A model generated the notes under the pieces. The model was not told the origin of the DNA and made no database searches. It saw only the letters and a program-made list of their open reading frames with translations. From assembly GCA_947169155.1 (NCBI GenBank), contig CAMVON010000010.1, forward strand, positions 1 to 50,606: DNA of 50,606 nucleotides. Reading direction: 5' to 3'. The first letter of the stretch is position 1; the number at the start of each line of letters is the position of its first letter. Position numbers and translations under genes: made by a program. Positions 7,665-16,498 of this stretch are shown here, piece by piece. This DNA comes from an uncultured Clostridiaceae bacterium (GTDB lineage: Bacteria > Bacillota > Clostridia > TANB77 > CAG-465).

Positions 7665-8687
7665 TTAATCTACATATAAATCATTGCCTAAATCTAATAT
7701 ATCATATACTTTAAATAATTTTAAAATATTAGAATAGATATATTTCACCGATTCAATTTCTTTTTCTTCATTTCGTATAATTGGTAAAGTAGATTTTCTT
7801 AAATCTTCAATTTTAAAATCTTCAAGACAAATAACAAATCTTCTACCTTCTTTAAATACAATATATTTTTTACCACTAAGCTCATTATCTATTTTATTTA
7901 TTCTTTCCATTAAAGACATAGATAAAACATATCTTGCTTGTATTTCATCATCGCTATAAACTTTATACTTTTTACTCAAATCTAGATTTTCAAGTTTAAC
8001 TTCATCTCCAGAATAAGTAATATAATCTCTAATTGCACCATTTAATAGTAAATCTGAAATATTATTTGGAATCATATAAATATGTTCAGCAATTCTTTTA
8101 TTAAGAGTTGCACTAATATAGCAACCATCAAAAATATATTTTTTAAACTTTTTAATTTTTTGTTTTACTATTTTATTACCATTATCATCATAAGAAGTTT
8201 CTTCAACTAATTTTTCTTTAATGTAATAAACTTCCATATCCGCAAAAGACATATTGTTTCCTTTGTAATTTACAAGAATTGTATTTCTTCCATTATATTT
8301 CAAATTATTAAGATCAAAAAGTTCCATCTCTTTTATATTATCTTCTTTAATTCTTTTATTTGGTTCATAAGATGCATTTTTATCATGAGAAATATATGTA
8401 ACAATTTCCTTGATTAATTTTTCATTTTCTACTATCATTTCTCTTTTTAAAGCAATATATAACAAGTACGAAAGCACTATACCACATAATACAATAAAGA
8501 CAAATGTTGGTAAAAAAGTTATACTAAAACCAAGAGATATCATTAAAATAAAATATAATACAATAAATGCAATAAAAGCACCAATAAATCCTAATATATA
8601 TTTATTTCTTTGAATATTAAAATTGGAATAATGTTTATCTATAAGTTGTTTATTTTTAGCATAAAAAATATTAAATGTATTATCCAT
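7665..8687 (-). CDS. DUF3137 family membrane protein
   Basis: This 340-residue protein has two adjacent membrane segments at about 29-53 and 57-78, then a long soluble C-terminal domain. The layout and the neighbour match the DUF3137 family, which is often encoded next to LemA. The cytoplasmic domain contains repeated beta-rich stretches (for example NTILVNYKGNNMSFADMEVYY). The gene starts at the base following the lemA stop codon, so the two are translationally coupled. Biochemical function is unknown; a role at the membrane with LemA is an inference from linkage. Confidence 0.65.
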   Translation of the reverse strand: MDNTFNIFYAKNKQLIDKHYSNFNIQRNKYILGFIGAFIAFIVLYFILMISLGFSITFLPTFVFIVLCGIVLSYLLYIALKREMIVENEKLIKEIVTYISHDKNASYEPNKRIKEDNIKEMELFDLNNLKYNGRNTILVNYKGNNMSFADMEVYYIKEKLVEETSYDDNGNKIVKQKIKKFKKYIFDGCYISATLNKRIAEHIYMIPNNISDLLLNGAIRDYITYSGDEVKLENLDLSKKYKVYSDDEIQARYVLSMSLMERINKIDNELSGKKYIVFKEGRRFVICLEDFKIEDLRKSTLPIIRNEEKEIESVKYIYSNILKLFKVYDILDLGNDLYVD

Positions 8688-9230
8688 TTATATATTTACC
8701 TCAACTCTATCTTTTTCTTCATCTGTTGCTTCAAAGAAATCATATGGTTTATAACCAAACATTGGTGCAAATATATTATTAGGAATAAATGATATAAATG
8801 TATTAAAGCTTTCAACATGAGCATTATATGTACGACGTGCTGCACTAATTTGTTCTTCAATCTCATTTAATGTTTTTTGCAAATGAATAAAATTTGAACT
8901 TGCCTTTAAATCTGGATATTCTTCTTTTAAAATATTAATATCTTTAATAAATGATGAATATTGAGAAGCTGTCTCATTTAAATCCTTAGTATTTTTATCT
9001 TCATCTGCTTTTCTTCTTAATGCAATAATATTAGCTAAAGTTTCTGCTTCATAATCTTTATATCCTTTTACAGTATTTACAATATTTGGTATAAGATCAT
9101 ATCTTTTTTTAAGCATAACATCTAAGCTTGAATATGCTTTTAACATTTTATTCTTTTTAGATAAAGCAACATTATATAATACTATTAAATAGATAATAAC
9201 TATTGCTAAAATACATAAAAATATATACAT
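8688..9230 (-). CDS. lemA: LemA family protein
   Basis: A 180-residue LemA protein: an N-terminal membrane anchor (3-21) followed by a helical bundle with the family blocks YSSLDVMLKKRYDLIPNIVNTVKGYKDYE and AARRTYNAHVESFNTFISFIPNNIFA. LemA proteins are membrane-anchored with the helical domain outside or facing the membrane. Their function is not settled. GGAAG precedes the ATG, and a promoter lies at 9254-9282. It forms a two-gene operon with the DUF3137 gene. Confidence 0.9.
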   Translation of the reverse strand: MYIFLCILAIVIIYLIVLYNVALSKKNKMLKAYSSLDVMLKKRYDLIPNIVNTVKGYKDYEAETLANIIALRRKADEDKNTKDLNETASQYSSFIKDINILKEEYPDLKASSNFIHLQKTLNEIEEQISAARRTYNAHVESFNTFISFIPNNIFAPMFGYKPYDFFEATDEEKDRVEVNI

Positions 9231-9253
9231 TATCCCACTTCCTTACAAAAAAT

Positions 9254-9282
9254 AGGATACCACAATTTATGCTAAATTACAA
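9254..9282 (-). promoter_or_regulatory. Promoter of lemA-DUF3137
   Basis: On the minus strand TTGTAA (9277-9282) and TATCCT (9254-9259) have a 17-bp spacer. Both match the sigma-A consensus in four of six positions, so the call is tentative. Confidence 0.4.
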
Positions 9283-9291
9283 GATTAATTA

Positions 9292-10011
9292 CTATGCACT
9301 AAATTCTTTTCTCAAATCATTTATTACTTTTTTCTCAAGTCTAGAAATATATGACTGTGAAATACCTAGTTTATCTGCGACCTCTTTTTGTGTCAGCTCA
9401 TCTTTTCCATCAAAACCATATCTTAACTTCATTATTACCTTTTCTCTATCATCTAAAGCTTCAATAGATTTAATTAATATTTTTTTATTTTCTTCATCTT
9501 CAACACTTTTAAAAATTGCGTCGTTGTCTGTACCCAAAATATCTGCCAAAGATAAATCATTACCTTCACTATCTACATTTATTGGTTCATCTATAGAAAT
9601 TTCTGTTTTTACTCTATTATATTTTCTAAGGTACATCAATATCTCATTTTCAATACAACGAGATGCATATGTTGCAAGTTTAATATTTTTTTCTGAATTA
9701 TAACTATTTACTCCTTTAATTAATCCAATTGTTCCTATAGATATTAAATCTTCTATATTTACACCAGAGTTTTCAAACTTTTTAGAAATATATACAACTA
9801 GTCTTAAATTTTTTTCTATTAATGTATTAATTGCTTCCCTATCGTTATTATTAAGTCTATCTATTAATTGACTTTCTTCATCAATATTTAAAGGAGCAGG
9901 TAGTTTATCTGGTCCTGCAATGTATCCCAAAAAACCACTTTTTACACCTAACCATTTTAATAATTTAAAATATAATAATTGAATTTCGTTCTTAATTTTA
10001 AACACCTCCAC
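9292..10011 (-). CDS. sigE: Sporulation sigma factor SigE
   Basis: SigE is the early mother-cell sigma factor. The 239-residue protein starts with a hydrophobic pro-sequence (IQLLYFKLLKWLGVKSGFLGYIAG), which in Bacillus keeps SigE inactive at the membrane until SpoIIGA cleaves it. Region 2 reads NLRLVVYISKKFENSGVNIEDLISIGTIGLIKGVNSY. Region 4 has LTQKEVADKLGISQSYISRLEKKV. The gene overlaps the spoIIGA 3' end by 14 bp, the conserved protease-substrate operon. Confidence 0.95.
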   Translation of the reverse strand: MEVFKIKNEIQLLYFKLLKWLGVKSGFLGYIAGPDKLPAPLNIDEESQLIDRLNNNDREAINTLIEKNLRLVVYISKKFENSGVNIEDLISIGTIGLIKGVNSYNSEKNIKLATYASRCIENEILMYLRKYNRVKTEISIDEPINVDSEGNDLSLADILGTDNDAIFKSVEDEENKKILIKSIEALDDREKVIMKLRYGFDGKDELTQKEVADKLGISQSYISRLEKKVINDLRKEFSA

Positions 10012-10792
10012 AAAAACTATCTAGATAAATATCATATCCAATTATTGCACTATATTTTTCTGGAGTATTGCCGCTTAAATTAAAACATAAAACTACTTTT
10101 GGTATTTTTATAATATTATTACCACTAATTATTTCAACATTACTTACTACATATCCTCTTTCTTTACTACTTCCATTAACAGTTAAAACATCTACATAAG
10201 TTAATGAGTATTTACAAATATTATTTAAAATTAAATCTTTTAAATTATCTTTAACAAATATAACATTAAAGCCATGTAAATCTTTAACTATATTTCCAGT
10301 ATCAATAAATCCATTAATTTTTACTTCATCTATTTTAATAATTACACTTAAATTTTCATTTTTAATATCTTTTTTCCACACTTTCCACAAATTAGATAAA
10401 CAAATATTAAGAAACAACGCACTAAAACAATAAACGCCAATTTTATTTAGAAAATTATCTAAATAAACATTAAATATTATGGTTATAACTATTATTAATC
10501 CTAAAAAAAGAATATAAATAATAAAATATACAATACTTGCTTTTAAAAATTGTATTTTAGTATTAAAAGATTTTCTAAAAAGAAAATAAAAAGAAAGTAT
10601 AGAAAAAATAATTGAATAAAATACATTATTAAAAAACAAATTATTTAAAGTACTAAATAAAGTATCAATTAATGTACAAATTATTATTTTAGAAATTGAA
10701 AATTTAAGTTTTAAAAAATTATTTACTATTATAATTATTATTACATTTACTACTAAATTTTCTAAAAAAATATAGTCTAGGTAGATTGTCAT
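9998..10792 (-). CDS. spoIIGA: Sigma-E processing peptidase SpoIIGA
   Basis: SpoIIGA is a membrane aspartic protease that activates pro-SigE at the sporulation septum. The 264 residues include five or so membrane segments in the first 135, beginning with the typical MTIYLDYIFLENLVVN. The cytoplasmic protease domain carries the catalytic motif INGFIDTGN (Asp164). It is located between ftsZ and sigE as in other spore formers. An AGGTGA ribosome site precedes the ATG. Confidence 0.92.
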   Translation of the reverse strand: MTIYLDYIFLENLVVNVIIIIIVNNFLKLKFSISKIIICTLIDTLFSTLNNLFFNNVFYSIIFSILSFYFLFRKSFNTKIQFLKASIVYFIIYILFLGLIIVITIIFNVYLDNFLNKIGVYCFSALFLNICLSNLWKVWKKDIKNENLSVIIKIDEVKINGFIDTGNIVKDLHGFNVIFVKDNLKDLILNNICKYSLTYVDVLTVNGSSKERGYVVSNVEIISGNNIIKIPKVVLCFNLSGNTPEKYSAIIGYDIYLDSFCGGV

Positions 10793-10808
10793 TTAATCAC
10801 CTAAAATA

Positions 10809-10841
10809 ATTATATTGAACTTAATAATAAAAATATGTCAA
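10809..10841 (-). promoter_or_regulatory. spoIIG-type promoter with long spacer
   Basis: On the minus strand perfect TTGACA (10836-10841) and TATAAT (10809-10814) are separated by 21 bp instead of 17. The Bacillus spoIIG promoter is known for a similar long spacer (22 bp) and activation by Spo0A. TTTGACA at the -35 matches the 0A-box core TTCGACA in six of seven positions. The implied leader is only about 10 nt, with the ribosome site at the very 5' end, which is a caveat. Confidence 0.6.
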
Positions 10842-10883
10842 AAAATATAAATACTAATTAATAATTTATCTACAAAAAGAAAT

Positions 10884-10911
10884 AAAAAAAGCCAAGGAGG
10901 GAATCCTTGAC
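10884..10911 (-). terminator. Terminator of ftsA-ftsZ
   Basis: On the minus strand GTCAAGGA (10904-10911) pairs with TCCTTGGC (10891-10898), followed by TTTTTTT. It lies 36 bp after ftsZ and upstream of spoIIGA, separating vegetative from sporulation transcription. Confidence 0.88.
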
Positions 10912-10946
10912 TTTATTATTTATATAGATTTTTCTAGGGTTTCGTA

Positions 10947-12191
10947 TTAGTCTTTATTTCTTCTTAAGAATGGTGGAATATCTAAGTCTACCATTTTATA
11001 TTCATTGTTTGAAGAAATTGTTCTTGCAGAACTAATTGAACTGCTTGATGTATTTCCATATCCTGAACCACTACTCATTTGAGATGAGCTAGTTGGTTGA
11101 GATGGAGTTGAAAAACTAGATAGAGAACCTAAATCTGCAAAAGCAGATGAAGTAGTTGATGTTGGTTGTGATTGTGTAGATTGTACACCAGCATTTTTAA
11201 GTGCATCCCCAACAATACTATCTAAAGTGTAATCTCCAAAACTATTTTTAGTAAATCCAGTAGCAATTACTGTAATTACAATTTCGTTTTCTAATTTTTC
11301 ATCTATTACAGCACCAAAAATAATATTAGCGTCTGCATCAACAGATTTTTGTACAAGATCTGCAGCTTCACTAATTTCTAGTAAGCAAAGATCTTTACCA
11401 CCTGTTACATTTAATAGTACACCACCTGCTCCTTCGATTGAAGTTTCAAGTAATGGGCTATGAATTGCTTGACGAGCAGCTTCTTGCGCTCTATGTTCTC
11501 CAGATGCTCTACCAATACCAATATGTGCAACACCAGCATCTAACATGATAGTTTTAACATCTGCAAAGTCTAAGTTAACAAGTCCAGGTATTGTGATTAG
11601 GTCAGATATACCTTGAACACCTTGTCTTAATACGTCGTCTGACATTTTAAATGCATCCATTATTGAAGTTTGTTTTTCAACAACTTGTAATAGCTTTTCG
11701 TTAGGAATTACAATAAGTGTATCAACATTTTGTCTTAATTCTTCAATTCCAGACTCAGCTTGCATCATTCTTCTTTTTCCTTCAAATGGGAATGGTTTAG
11801 TAACAACACCAACAGTAAGTATTCCCATTTCTTTTGATACTTCTGCAACTATAGGAGCAGCACCTGTTCCAGTACCACCGCCCATACCAGCAGTTACAAA
11901 TACCATATCTGCACCCTTAAGTGCTTCAGCTATTTCAGATTTAGATTCTTCAGCACTGCATTTTCCAACTTCTGGATTTGCTCCAGCACCAAGTCCTCTA
12001 GTTAATTTTTCACCTATTTGAATTTTCTTATTTGCTTTTGAAACATTAAGCTGTTGTCTATCAGTATTAACAGAAATAAATTCTACGCTCTTTAGTCCAT
12101 TCTCTACCATTCTGTTAACACCATTGTTACCAGCTCCACCAACGCCAACAACCTTAATAGTCGCCATTCCGGCTTGATTTTCGTTTTCCAT
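10947..12191 (-). CDS. ftsZ: Cell division protein FtsZ
   Basis: The tubulin-like GTPase that forms the division ring. In 414 residues it shows the G-box GGGTGTG (about 104-110), the synergy-loop region, a Ser/Thr/Gln-rich linker from about 335 to 395, and the conserved C-terminal peptide DIPPFLRRN that binds FtsA and other partners. AAGGGGG precedes the ATG. It is translated from the ftsA transcript, with a 20-bp gap, and has its own terminator. Confidence 0.98.
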   Translation of the reverse strand: MENENQAGMATIKVVGVGGAGNNGVNRMVENGLKSVEFISVNTDRQQLNVSKANKKIQIGEKLTRGLGAGANPEVGKCSAEESKSEIAEALKGADMVFVTAGMGGGTGTGAAPIVAEVSKEMGILTVGVVTKPFPFEGKRRMMQAESGIEELRQNVDTLIVIPNEKLLQVVEKQTSIMDAFKMSDDVLRQGVQGISDLITIPGLVNLDFADVKTIMLDAGVAHIGIGRASGEHRAQEAARQAIHSPLLETSIEGAGGVLLNVTGGKDLCLLEISEAADLVQKSVDADANIIFGAVIDEKLENEIVITVIATGFTKNSFGDYTLDSIVGDALKNAGVQSTQSQPTSTTSSAFADLGSLSSFSTPSQPTSSSQMSSGSGYGNTSSSSISSARTISSNNEYKMVDLDIPPFLRRNKD

Positions 12192-12211
12192 TTTTTATTC
12201 CCCCTTAAAAT

Positions 12212-13468
12212 CTATTTGTTTTTACTTTTAAAGAAAATCTTATCTTTTAAATTTTCTAAACCTTCGAAAATCTTATCCTTAAAAGTTGGTTCAGTAACTA
12301 TTTGAACATCACTATTTACATGTTTACTTAATCCTAAACCAGATATATACCTTACCATACCATACACTGTAGTATGTTGTGGTTTAATAACATTAATCAA
12401 TTTTGGACTGCAGATTCTAACATTATTAATTTTTAATACTCTTTTTGCTAGTTCTTCAGCACCAACTATATTACTTATTCCTTGTCCAGTTAAAACAACT
12501 GAACCAATTCCAGTAATCATGCCCTTTTCTTGAAGCATTCTGCGAACTAATTGGTATACTTCTTTTATTCTTGCTTCGATTACTTGTACAATTTCACTAC
12601 ATTTTATAATGTCATTAGATGCATCAGCTTTTGATGTTAGCTTAATTTCATGATTATTTGTTATCATTGATACTAACGCCAAATTGTATTGTCTTTTTAA
12701 TTTCTCCGCTTCGTCAGTACTAATATTAAAGGTCATAGAGATATCATTTGTTATATGATCTCCACCAACCGGAAGAGTTGTATAGAACTCTAATCTATCA
12801 TTTTTATATACAGATATGTCAGTATGTCCTCCACCAATATCCATCATCAAAACACCAGCCTGTTTTTCTTCTGGCAACAAAATAATATTAGAAGTAGCTA
12901 GCGTCTCAAGTATTAATCCATCAATCTTTAAATCTGCGTATTTAAGTGCTTTCTGGATTCCATCAATGTAGTCTCCCCTTGCAATTACTACTTCCACTTC
13001 CATTTGAAACGTTTTACAAAACGCACCAATTGGCTCATCTTTGTATACTCTACCATTAACAATATATGCCATCGGTAAAATATCAATGATTTGCTCGTCA
13101 CGTTCCAATCTAGTAGATATTTGAATTTTAGTATAAAGATTATATATGTCGTTAACTGTCATACCATCATTTGGTCTTTCGACCTCAGATTCCATAACAA
13201 CCTTCTCTATTCGTACATTCATTCCTTTTATATTTACATAGGAAGAATTTACTGAAAGCTCCGAAATTTGTTCAGCTGAATTTACTGCGTCTTTTATTGA
13301 CTGGCCCACTCTTTCATAATCTAAAATCTGTCCTCTTTTAATGCCTGAGTTGTTTGAGAGGCCATATCCAATGACTTCAATCTCGCTAAATTTATTGACT
13401 TGTCCAATTACGCAACTTACTTTGGAAACGCCAATATCTAGCCCTACGATGATATCACCTATAGCCAC
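12212..13468 (-). CDS. ftsA: Cell division protein FtsA
   Basis: An actin-like ATPase that tethers FtsZ to the membrane. The 418-residue protein has the phosphate-binding start IIVGLDIGVSKVSCVIGQ, the GVLMMDIGGGHTDISVY phosphate-2 loop and the VVLTGQGISNI adenosine motif. The C-terminal FKDKIFEGLENLKDKIFFKSK resembles the amphipathic membrane helix. The start is GTG, 8 nt after GGAGG; no in-frame ATG fits. Promoter at 13499-13527. Upstream dcw genes such as ftsQ are not adjacent. Confidence 0.95.
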   Translation of the reverse strand: MAIGDIIVGLDIGVSKVSCVIGQVNKFSEIEVIGYGLSNNSGIKRGQILDYERVGQSIKDAVNSAEQISELSVNSSYVNIKGMNVRIEKVVMESEVERPNDGMTVNDIYNLYTKIQISTRLERDEQIIDILPMAYIVNGRVYKDEPIGAFCKTFQMEVEVVIARGDYIDGIQKALKYADLKIDGLILETLATSNIILLPEEKQAGVLMMDIGGGHTDISVYKNDRLEFYTTLPVGGDHITNDISMTFNISTDEAEKLKRQYNLALVSMITNNHEIKLTSKADASNDIIKCSEIVQVIEARIKEVYQLVRRMLQEKGMITGIGSVVLTGQGISNIVGAEELAKRVLKINNVRICSPKLINVIKPQHTTVYGMVRYISGLGLSKHVNSDVQIVTEPTFKDKIFEGLENLKDKIFFKSKNK

Positions 13469-13498
13469 ATCCTACACCTCCAAATTTGAGCTATCTAT

Positions 13499-13527
13499 AT
13501 AATACTATCTTTTGCTAAAAAAATCAA
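13499..13527 (-). promoter_or_regulatory. Promoter of ftsA-ftsZ
   Basis: On the minus strand TTGATT (13522-13527) and TATTAT (13499-13504) with a 17-bp spacer, about 30 bp upstream of the ftsA GTG. Confidence 0.6.
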
Positions 13528-13596
13528 GGATTTTTAGTAATTTTTGTAATATTTATGCAATATTTTTTTAATCATTTTGAAACGCATGAAAAATCG

Positions 13597-14172
13597 CTAA
13601 ATATAGCCATTTTGACCACTTTTAGCGACATGATTTATTACAAAAATATAAACAGAAAATATGAATAATGATGGATTTTTAGTAAGTATAAAAATCACAA
13701 TAGAAATTATATAAATACACCATAAAAATATAGTTTGAATTACATAAATATTTTCACTTTTTAATAGTAAACTGATTATGTTATATCCATCTAATGGATA
13801 TACTGGCATTAAGTTTAAAATACCTAAAAAAATATTAATCTCAAATACCATATCTACATTTTTAAATATAAGAGCAAGACAAAAATTTGAAATAGGTCCT
13901 GCAAAATATATCAATAATTCTTTACCTTTATTCAACCTCTTCTTATCTATCGTAACACATGCGCCAGCAAGAGATAGCTTCATCTTTAGAATTTTTTTAT
14001 TAAAAAGCGTCGCAACAAGTATGTGAGCTAATTCATGAAATATAATGAATAAGTAACATACAAAATACGACGTCAAAAACACTTTAATTTTAACAGATAC
14101 AAAAAAAGAAATCAATACTATAATTAATAAATTTTCAATTTCAAAAACAAAACTATTTTTTCTAATAATCAT
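13597..14172 (-). CDS. spoIVFB: SpoIVFB-like M50 intramembrane metalloprotease
   Basis: A 191-residue polytopic membrane protein with the site-2 protease zinc motif HELAH (46-50) inside a membrane segment and the third ligand in NLMPVYPLDG (Asp128). It has no PDZ domain, and its short size fits SpoIVFB rather than RseP. SpoIVFB releases SigK by cutting pro-SigK during sporulation. It starts at the base following the stop of a LytM-domain gene that resembles SpoIVFA, its regulator in Bacillus. sigK is not in the window. Confidence 0.82.
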   Translation of the reverse strand: MIIRKNSFVFEIENLLIIVLISFFVSVKIKVFLTSYFVCYLFIIFHELAHILVATLFNKKILKMKLSLAGACVTIDKKRLNKGKELLIYFAGPISNFCLALIFKNVDMVFEINIFLGILNLMPVYPLDGYNIISLLLKSENIYVIQTIFLWCIYIISIVIFILTKNPSLFIFSVYIFVINHVAKSGQNGYI

Positions 14173-15165
14173 CTATCTTACTTTTACTAATAGTTCTGGA
14201 TCAACAGATCTACCATTAATTCTAATTTCAAAATGAAGATGTGAACCAGTTGAAGCACCCGTAGAACCCATAAGTCCTATTACGTCCCCCTGATTTACAC
14301 TATCTCCTTCACTTACATTTATTTGGTTTAAATGAGCATATTTAAATATAACTCCATTATTTTCAATCTCAATATTATTTCCATAGTATTTATCCATACT
14401 TTGAGTTTTTACAACTTTTCCACTTGTAGCACTAGATACAGGTGTATTTAAACTATTTGCAATATCTACTCCAGTGTGATAACCTACATTTTTAAATACT
14501 TCCTCACGTGCACCATATACAGATGTTACTGTGCCATTTACAGGGCAAGTAATACTAATGTTTTTACTTAATATTTCACTAACATCTAAATCCATTTGAG
14601 ATATTTCACTACTTGTAATCACACTTTGAGCAAAAACAAAATCTTCTGGATTAATATCTACCCCTATGCTCTCATCATTAAATACAGTAACACTATTGTC
14701 TATTTTAATACTATTTCTACTACCAATTAACACTGGTTTTACAATGTGTATGTACTTATCCACAATATTCACATATAAACTATCTGGAATATATTTTTGA
14801 TATTTATTATACAAGCTTTTTGAATACTCTTCTCCTTTTTCAATAATATATTCCTTACTATAGTTATTATTATATTCACTTTTTATCCAAGAAATAGCTT
14901 TACTAGCTTTAATACTATCTGGAAAATTAGGATAAACATATATAATTGCAAATATAATTAATAATAGTCCAATCCTAATGCAAAAAGAATTAATTATTCT
15001 TTCTCCTAATGATTTCTTTTCGTTATTTTCCTCTTTGTTATTTGCTTCACTTTTTCTTATATCTGATACCATACCCAAATTGACAATTTGAGCTTGATCT
15101 CTTTTTGCATAATGTCTTTTTACATCATCTACAAGTAAATCATTTATTTGGTTAATATCGTTCAT
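14173..15165 (-). CDS. SpoIVFA-like M23 (LytM) membrane protein
   Basis: This 330-residue protein has a charged N-terminal cytoplasmic part (1-60), one membrane segment (about 61-78), a linker and a C-terminal M23 domain (about 205-325). The zinc and catalytic residues look intact: H230 and D234 in GYHTGVDIA, H278 in YAHLN, and H309/H311 in SHLHFE. Linkage to the SpoIVFB-like gene with zero spacing suggests the SpoIVFA role, holding the protease inactive in the outer forespore membrane. Unlike Bacillus SpoIVFA, an active peptidoglycan hydrolase seems possible here, as in SpoIIQ-type or DipM-type M23 proteins. Confidence 0.7.
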   Translation of the reverse strand: MNDINQINDLLVDDVKRHYAKRDQAQIVNLGMVSDIRKSEANNKEENNEKKSLGERIINSFCIRIGLLLIIFAIIYVYPNFPDSIKASKAISWIKSEYNNNYSKEYIIEKGEEYSKSLYNKYQKYIPDSLYVNIVDKYIHIVKPVLIGSRNSIKIDNSVTVFNDESIGVDINPEDFVFAQSVITSSEISQMDLDVSEILSKNISITCPVNGTVTSVYGAREEVFKNVGYHTGVDIANSLNTPVSSATSGKVVKTQSMDKYYGNNIEIENNGVIFKYAHLNQINVSEGDSVNQGDVIGLMGSTGASTGSHLHFEIRINGRSVDPELLVKVR

Positions 15166-15210
15166 TTAATATACCTCATTAAAGTATATTAATAACAAAA
15201 AATAATATGA

Positions 15211-15238
15211 AAAAATCTAGGATAAAAATCCTAGATTT
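15211..15238 (-). terminator. Terminator after the 142-residue gene
   Basis: On the minus strand an 11-bp stem (15228-15238 with 15213-15223, CTAGGAT core) is followed by a T run. It terminates the miaB operon before spoIVFA. Confidence 0.88.
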
Positions 15239-15253
15239 ATAACTTCTTATTTA

Positions 15254-15682
15254 CTAATTCTTTTTAACAAGTTTTCCATCTTTTACACCAAACTTTACAA
15301 GTGTTTGATGAATATGTTCATCTTCTGTACAACTAATTATAACAGATTTATCTTTATCATTATAATTTGTTACCTTAAGAATCAATAATTTAGAATTTGG
15401 GCTTCCTGTTATTTCAAACCCTTTTATTCTATCAATATGTTCTTGGGTATATTTTTCACCTGTAACAAAATTTGTATAAGTACTTTCATCCATTACAATA
15501 GTAACATCTCCAAGAATTTCTCCAGCAATTATTTTGCTATATTCTTTAAATAGAATTTCAAATTGACCATCTTCTTGAGCAAACACCTTTTCATTAGCAG
15601 AATTTATAGCCATAGTTATACAGATAGCTAACAATGCTACTGCTAAAACAGTACTCAAAACTATAATTATAACTTTTTTCAT
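15254..15682 (-). CDS. Hypothetical secreted or membrane-anchored protein
   Basis: I do not recognise this 142-residue protein. It has a hydrophobic N-terminal segment (about 3-25) that could be an uncleaved anchor or a signal peptide, then a soluble domain of about 110 residues with alternating strands (VTIVMDESTYTNF, LLILKVTNYNDKDKSVIISC). Its ATG overlaps the stop of the upstream membrane protein gene as ATGA, so the two are translationally coupled. It is the last gene of the miaB transcript. Confidence 0.65.
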   Translation of the reverse strand: MKKVIIIVLSTVLAVALLAICITMAINSANEKVFAQEDGQFEILFKEYSKIIAGEILGDVTIVMDESTYTNFVTGEKYTQEHIDRIKGFEITGSPNSKLLILKVTNYNDKDKSVIISCTEDEHIHQTLVKFGVKDGKLVKKN

Positions 15683-16476
15683 ACATTCTCCTTTTTTCTA
15701 AATATCTTTTTAATTCCAAGTGGAATTAAAAAAACAATATTAAATGCAACAAAATATAACACAAGCATTAAAGCAGGATTTAAAAATTGTAAATTTAAAC
15801 TAGTAAGTTTTGTAGCAACATCTTCAAAAATAGGTATTCCACCTAAATTTAAAAACATCATAAAATCCCAATTAAATATAAAATCTAGTGGAATTACGAC
15901 AAGTGAAAATACAAATTGTAAAATAAATCCATTAATTACTGTGCTATATTTCATTTCTACATAGTTAGTAACTATTAGTAATAGTCCAATAAATACCATT
16001 AAAAAATGCCAAATCATAGAATAGAATGCACCAAAAGAGAAAAATGGATAATATTTAAATGCATTTAAAACAACCATTGTAGCAATTCCGCCAACAACAC
16101 TTCCTGTTGCAAGCCAGCATTCACTAATCTTTTGTATTTTTCCTTTTGCAAATCCAGCTAGCATTCCAGCAAGCATAACAATAGAACAAGTATCTAGTGG
16201 CAACAACCCAGTATTAAATGACCCAGTATATTTTATATCATAAATAGTCTCCCAAGTAGTCTTTCCAACATAAAGAACTACTAAAAATAAACTAATTCCT
16301 TTAATTATTTTTAAAACCTTTTCTCTAGAAGATTTTCTAAGCAAAAATAATAATAAAACCATTAATATAAATGATATAGCAAGATATAACCATTGAGCAG
16401 TTCCTCCAAAGTCTTGTCCACTATATCCTTCAATATTATATTTATAATCAAAAAAATTATATGAACCTCTAAACAT
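15679..16476 (-). CDS. Polytopic membrane protein, YwaF/TMEM164-like
   Basis: A 265-residue protein with about seven membrane segments. The motif GLLPLDTCSIVML and the later FFSFGAFYSMIWHFLMVFIGL resemble the YwaF/TMEM164 family, whose core includes a 'LPLHxCS' motif. Here the family's His is replaced by Asp. That family has no defined role in bacteria. The gene is 22 bp downstream of miaB and overlaps the next gene by 4 bp. The family match is tentative. Confidence 0.5.
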   Translation of the reverse strand: MFRGSYNFFDYKYNIEGYSGQDFGGTAQWLYLAISFILMVLLLFLLRKSSREKVLKIIKGISLFLVVLYVGKTTWETIYDIKYTGSFNTGLLPLDTCSIVMLAGMLAGFAKGKIQKISECWLATGSVVGGIATMVVLNAFKYYPFFSFGAFYSMIWHFLMVFIGLLLIVTNYVEMKYSTVINGFILQFVFSLVVIPLDFIFNWDFMMFLNLGGIPIFEDVATKLTSLNLQFLNPALMLVLYFVAFNIVFLIPLGIKKIFRKKENV

Positions 16477-16498
16477 AAAATCACCTAAAATTTTATTA

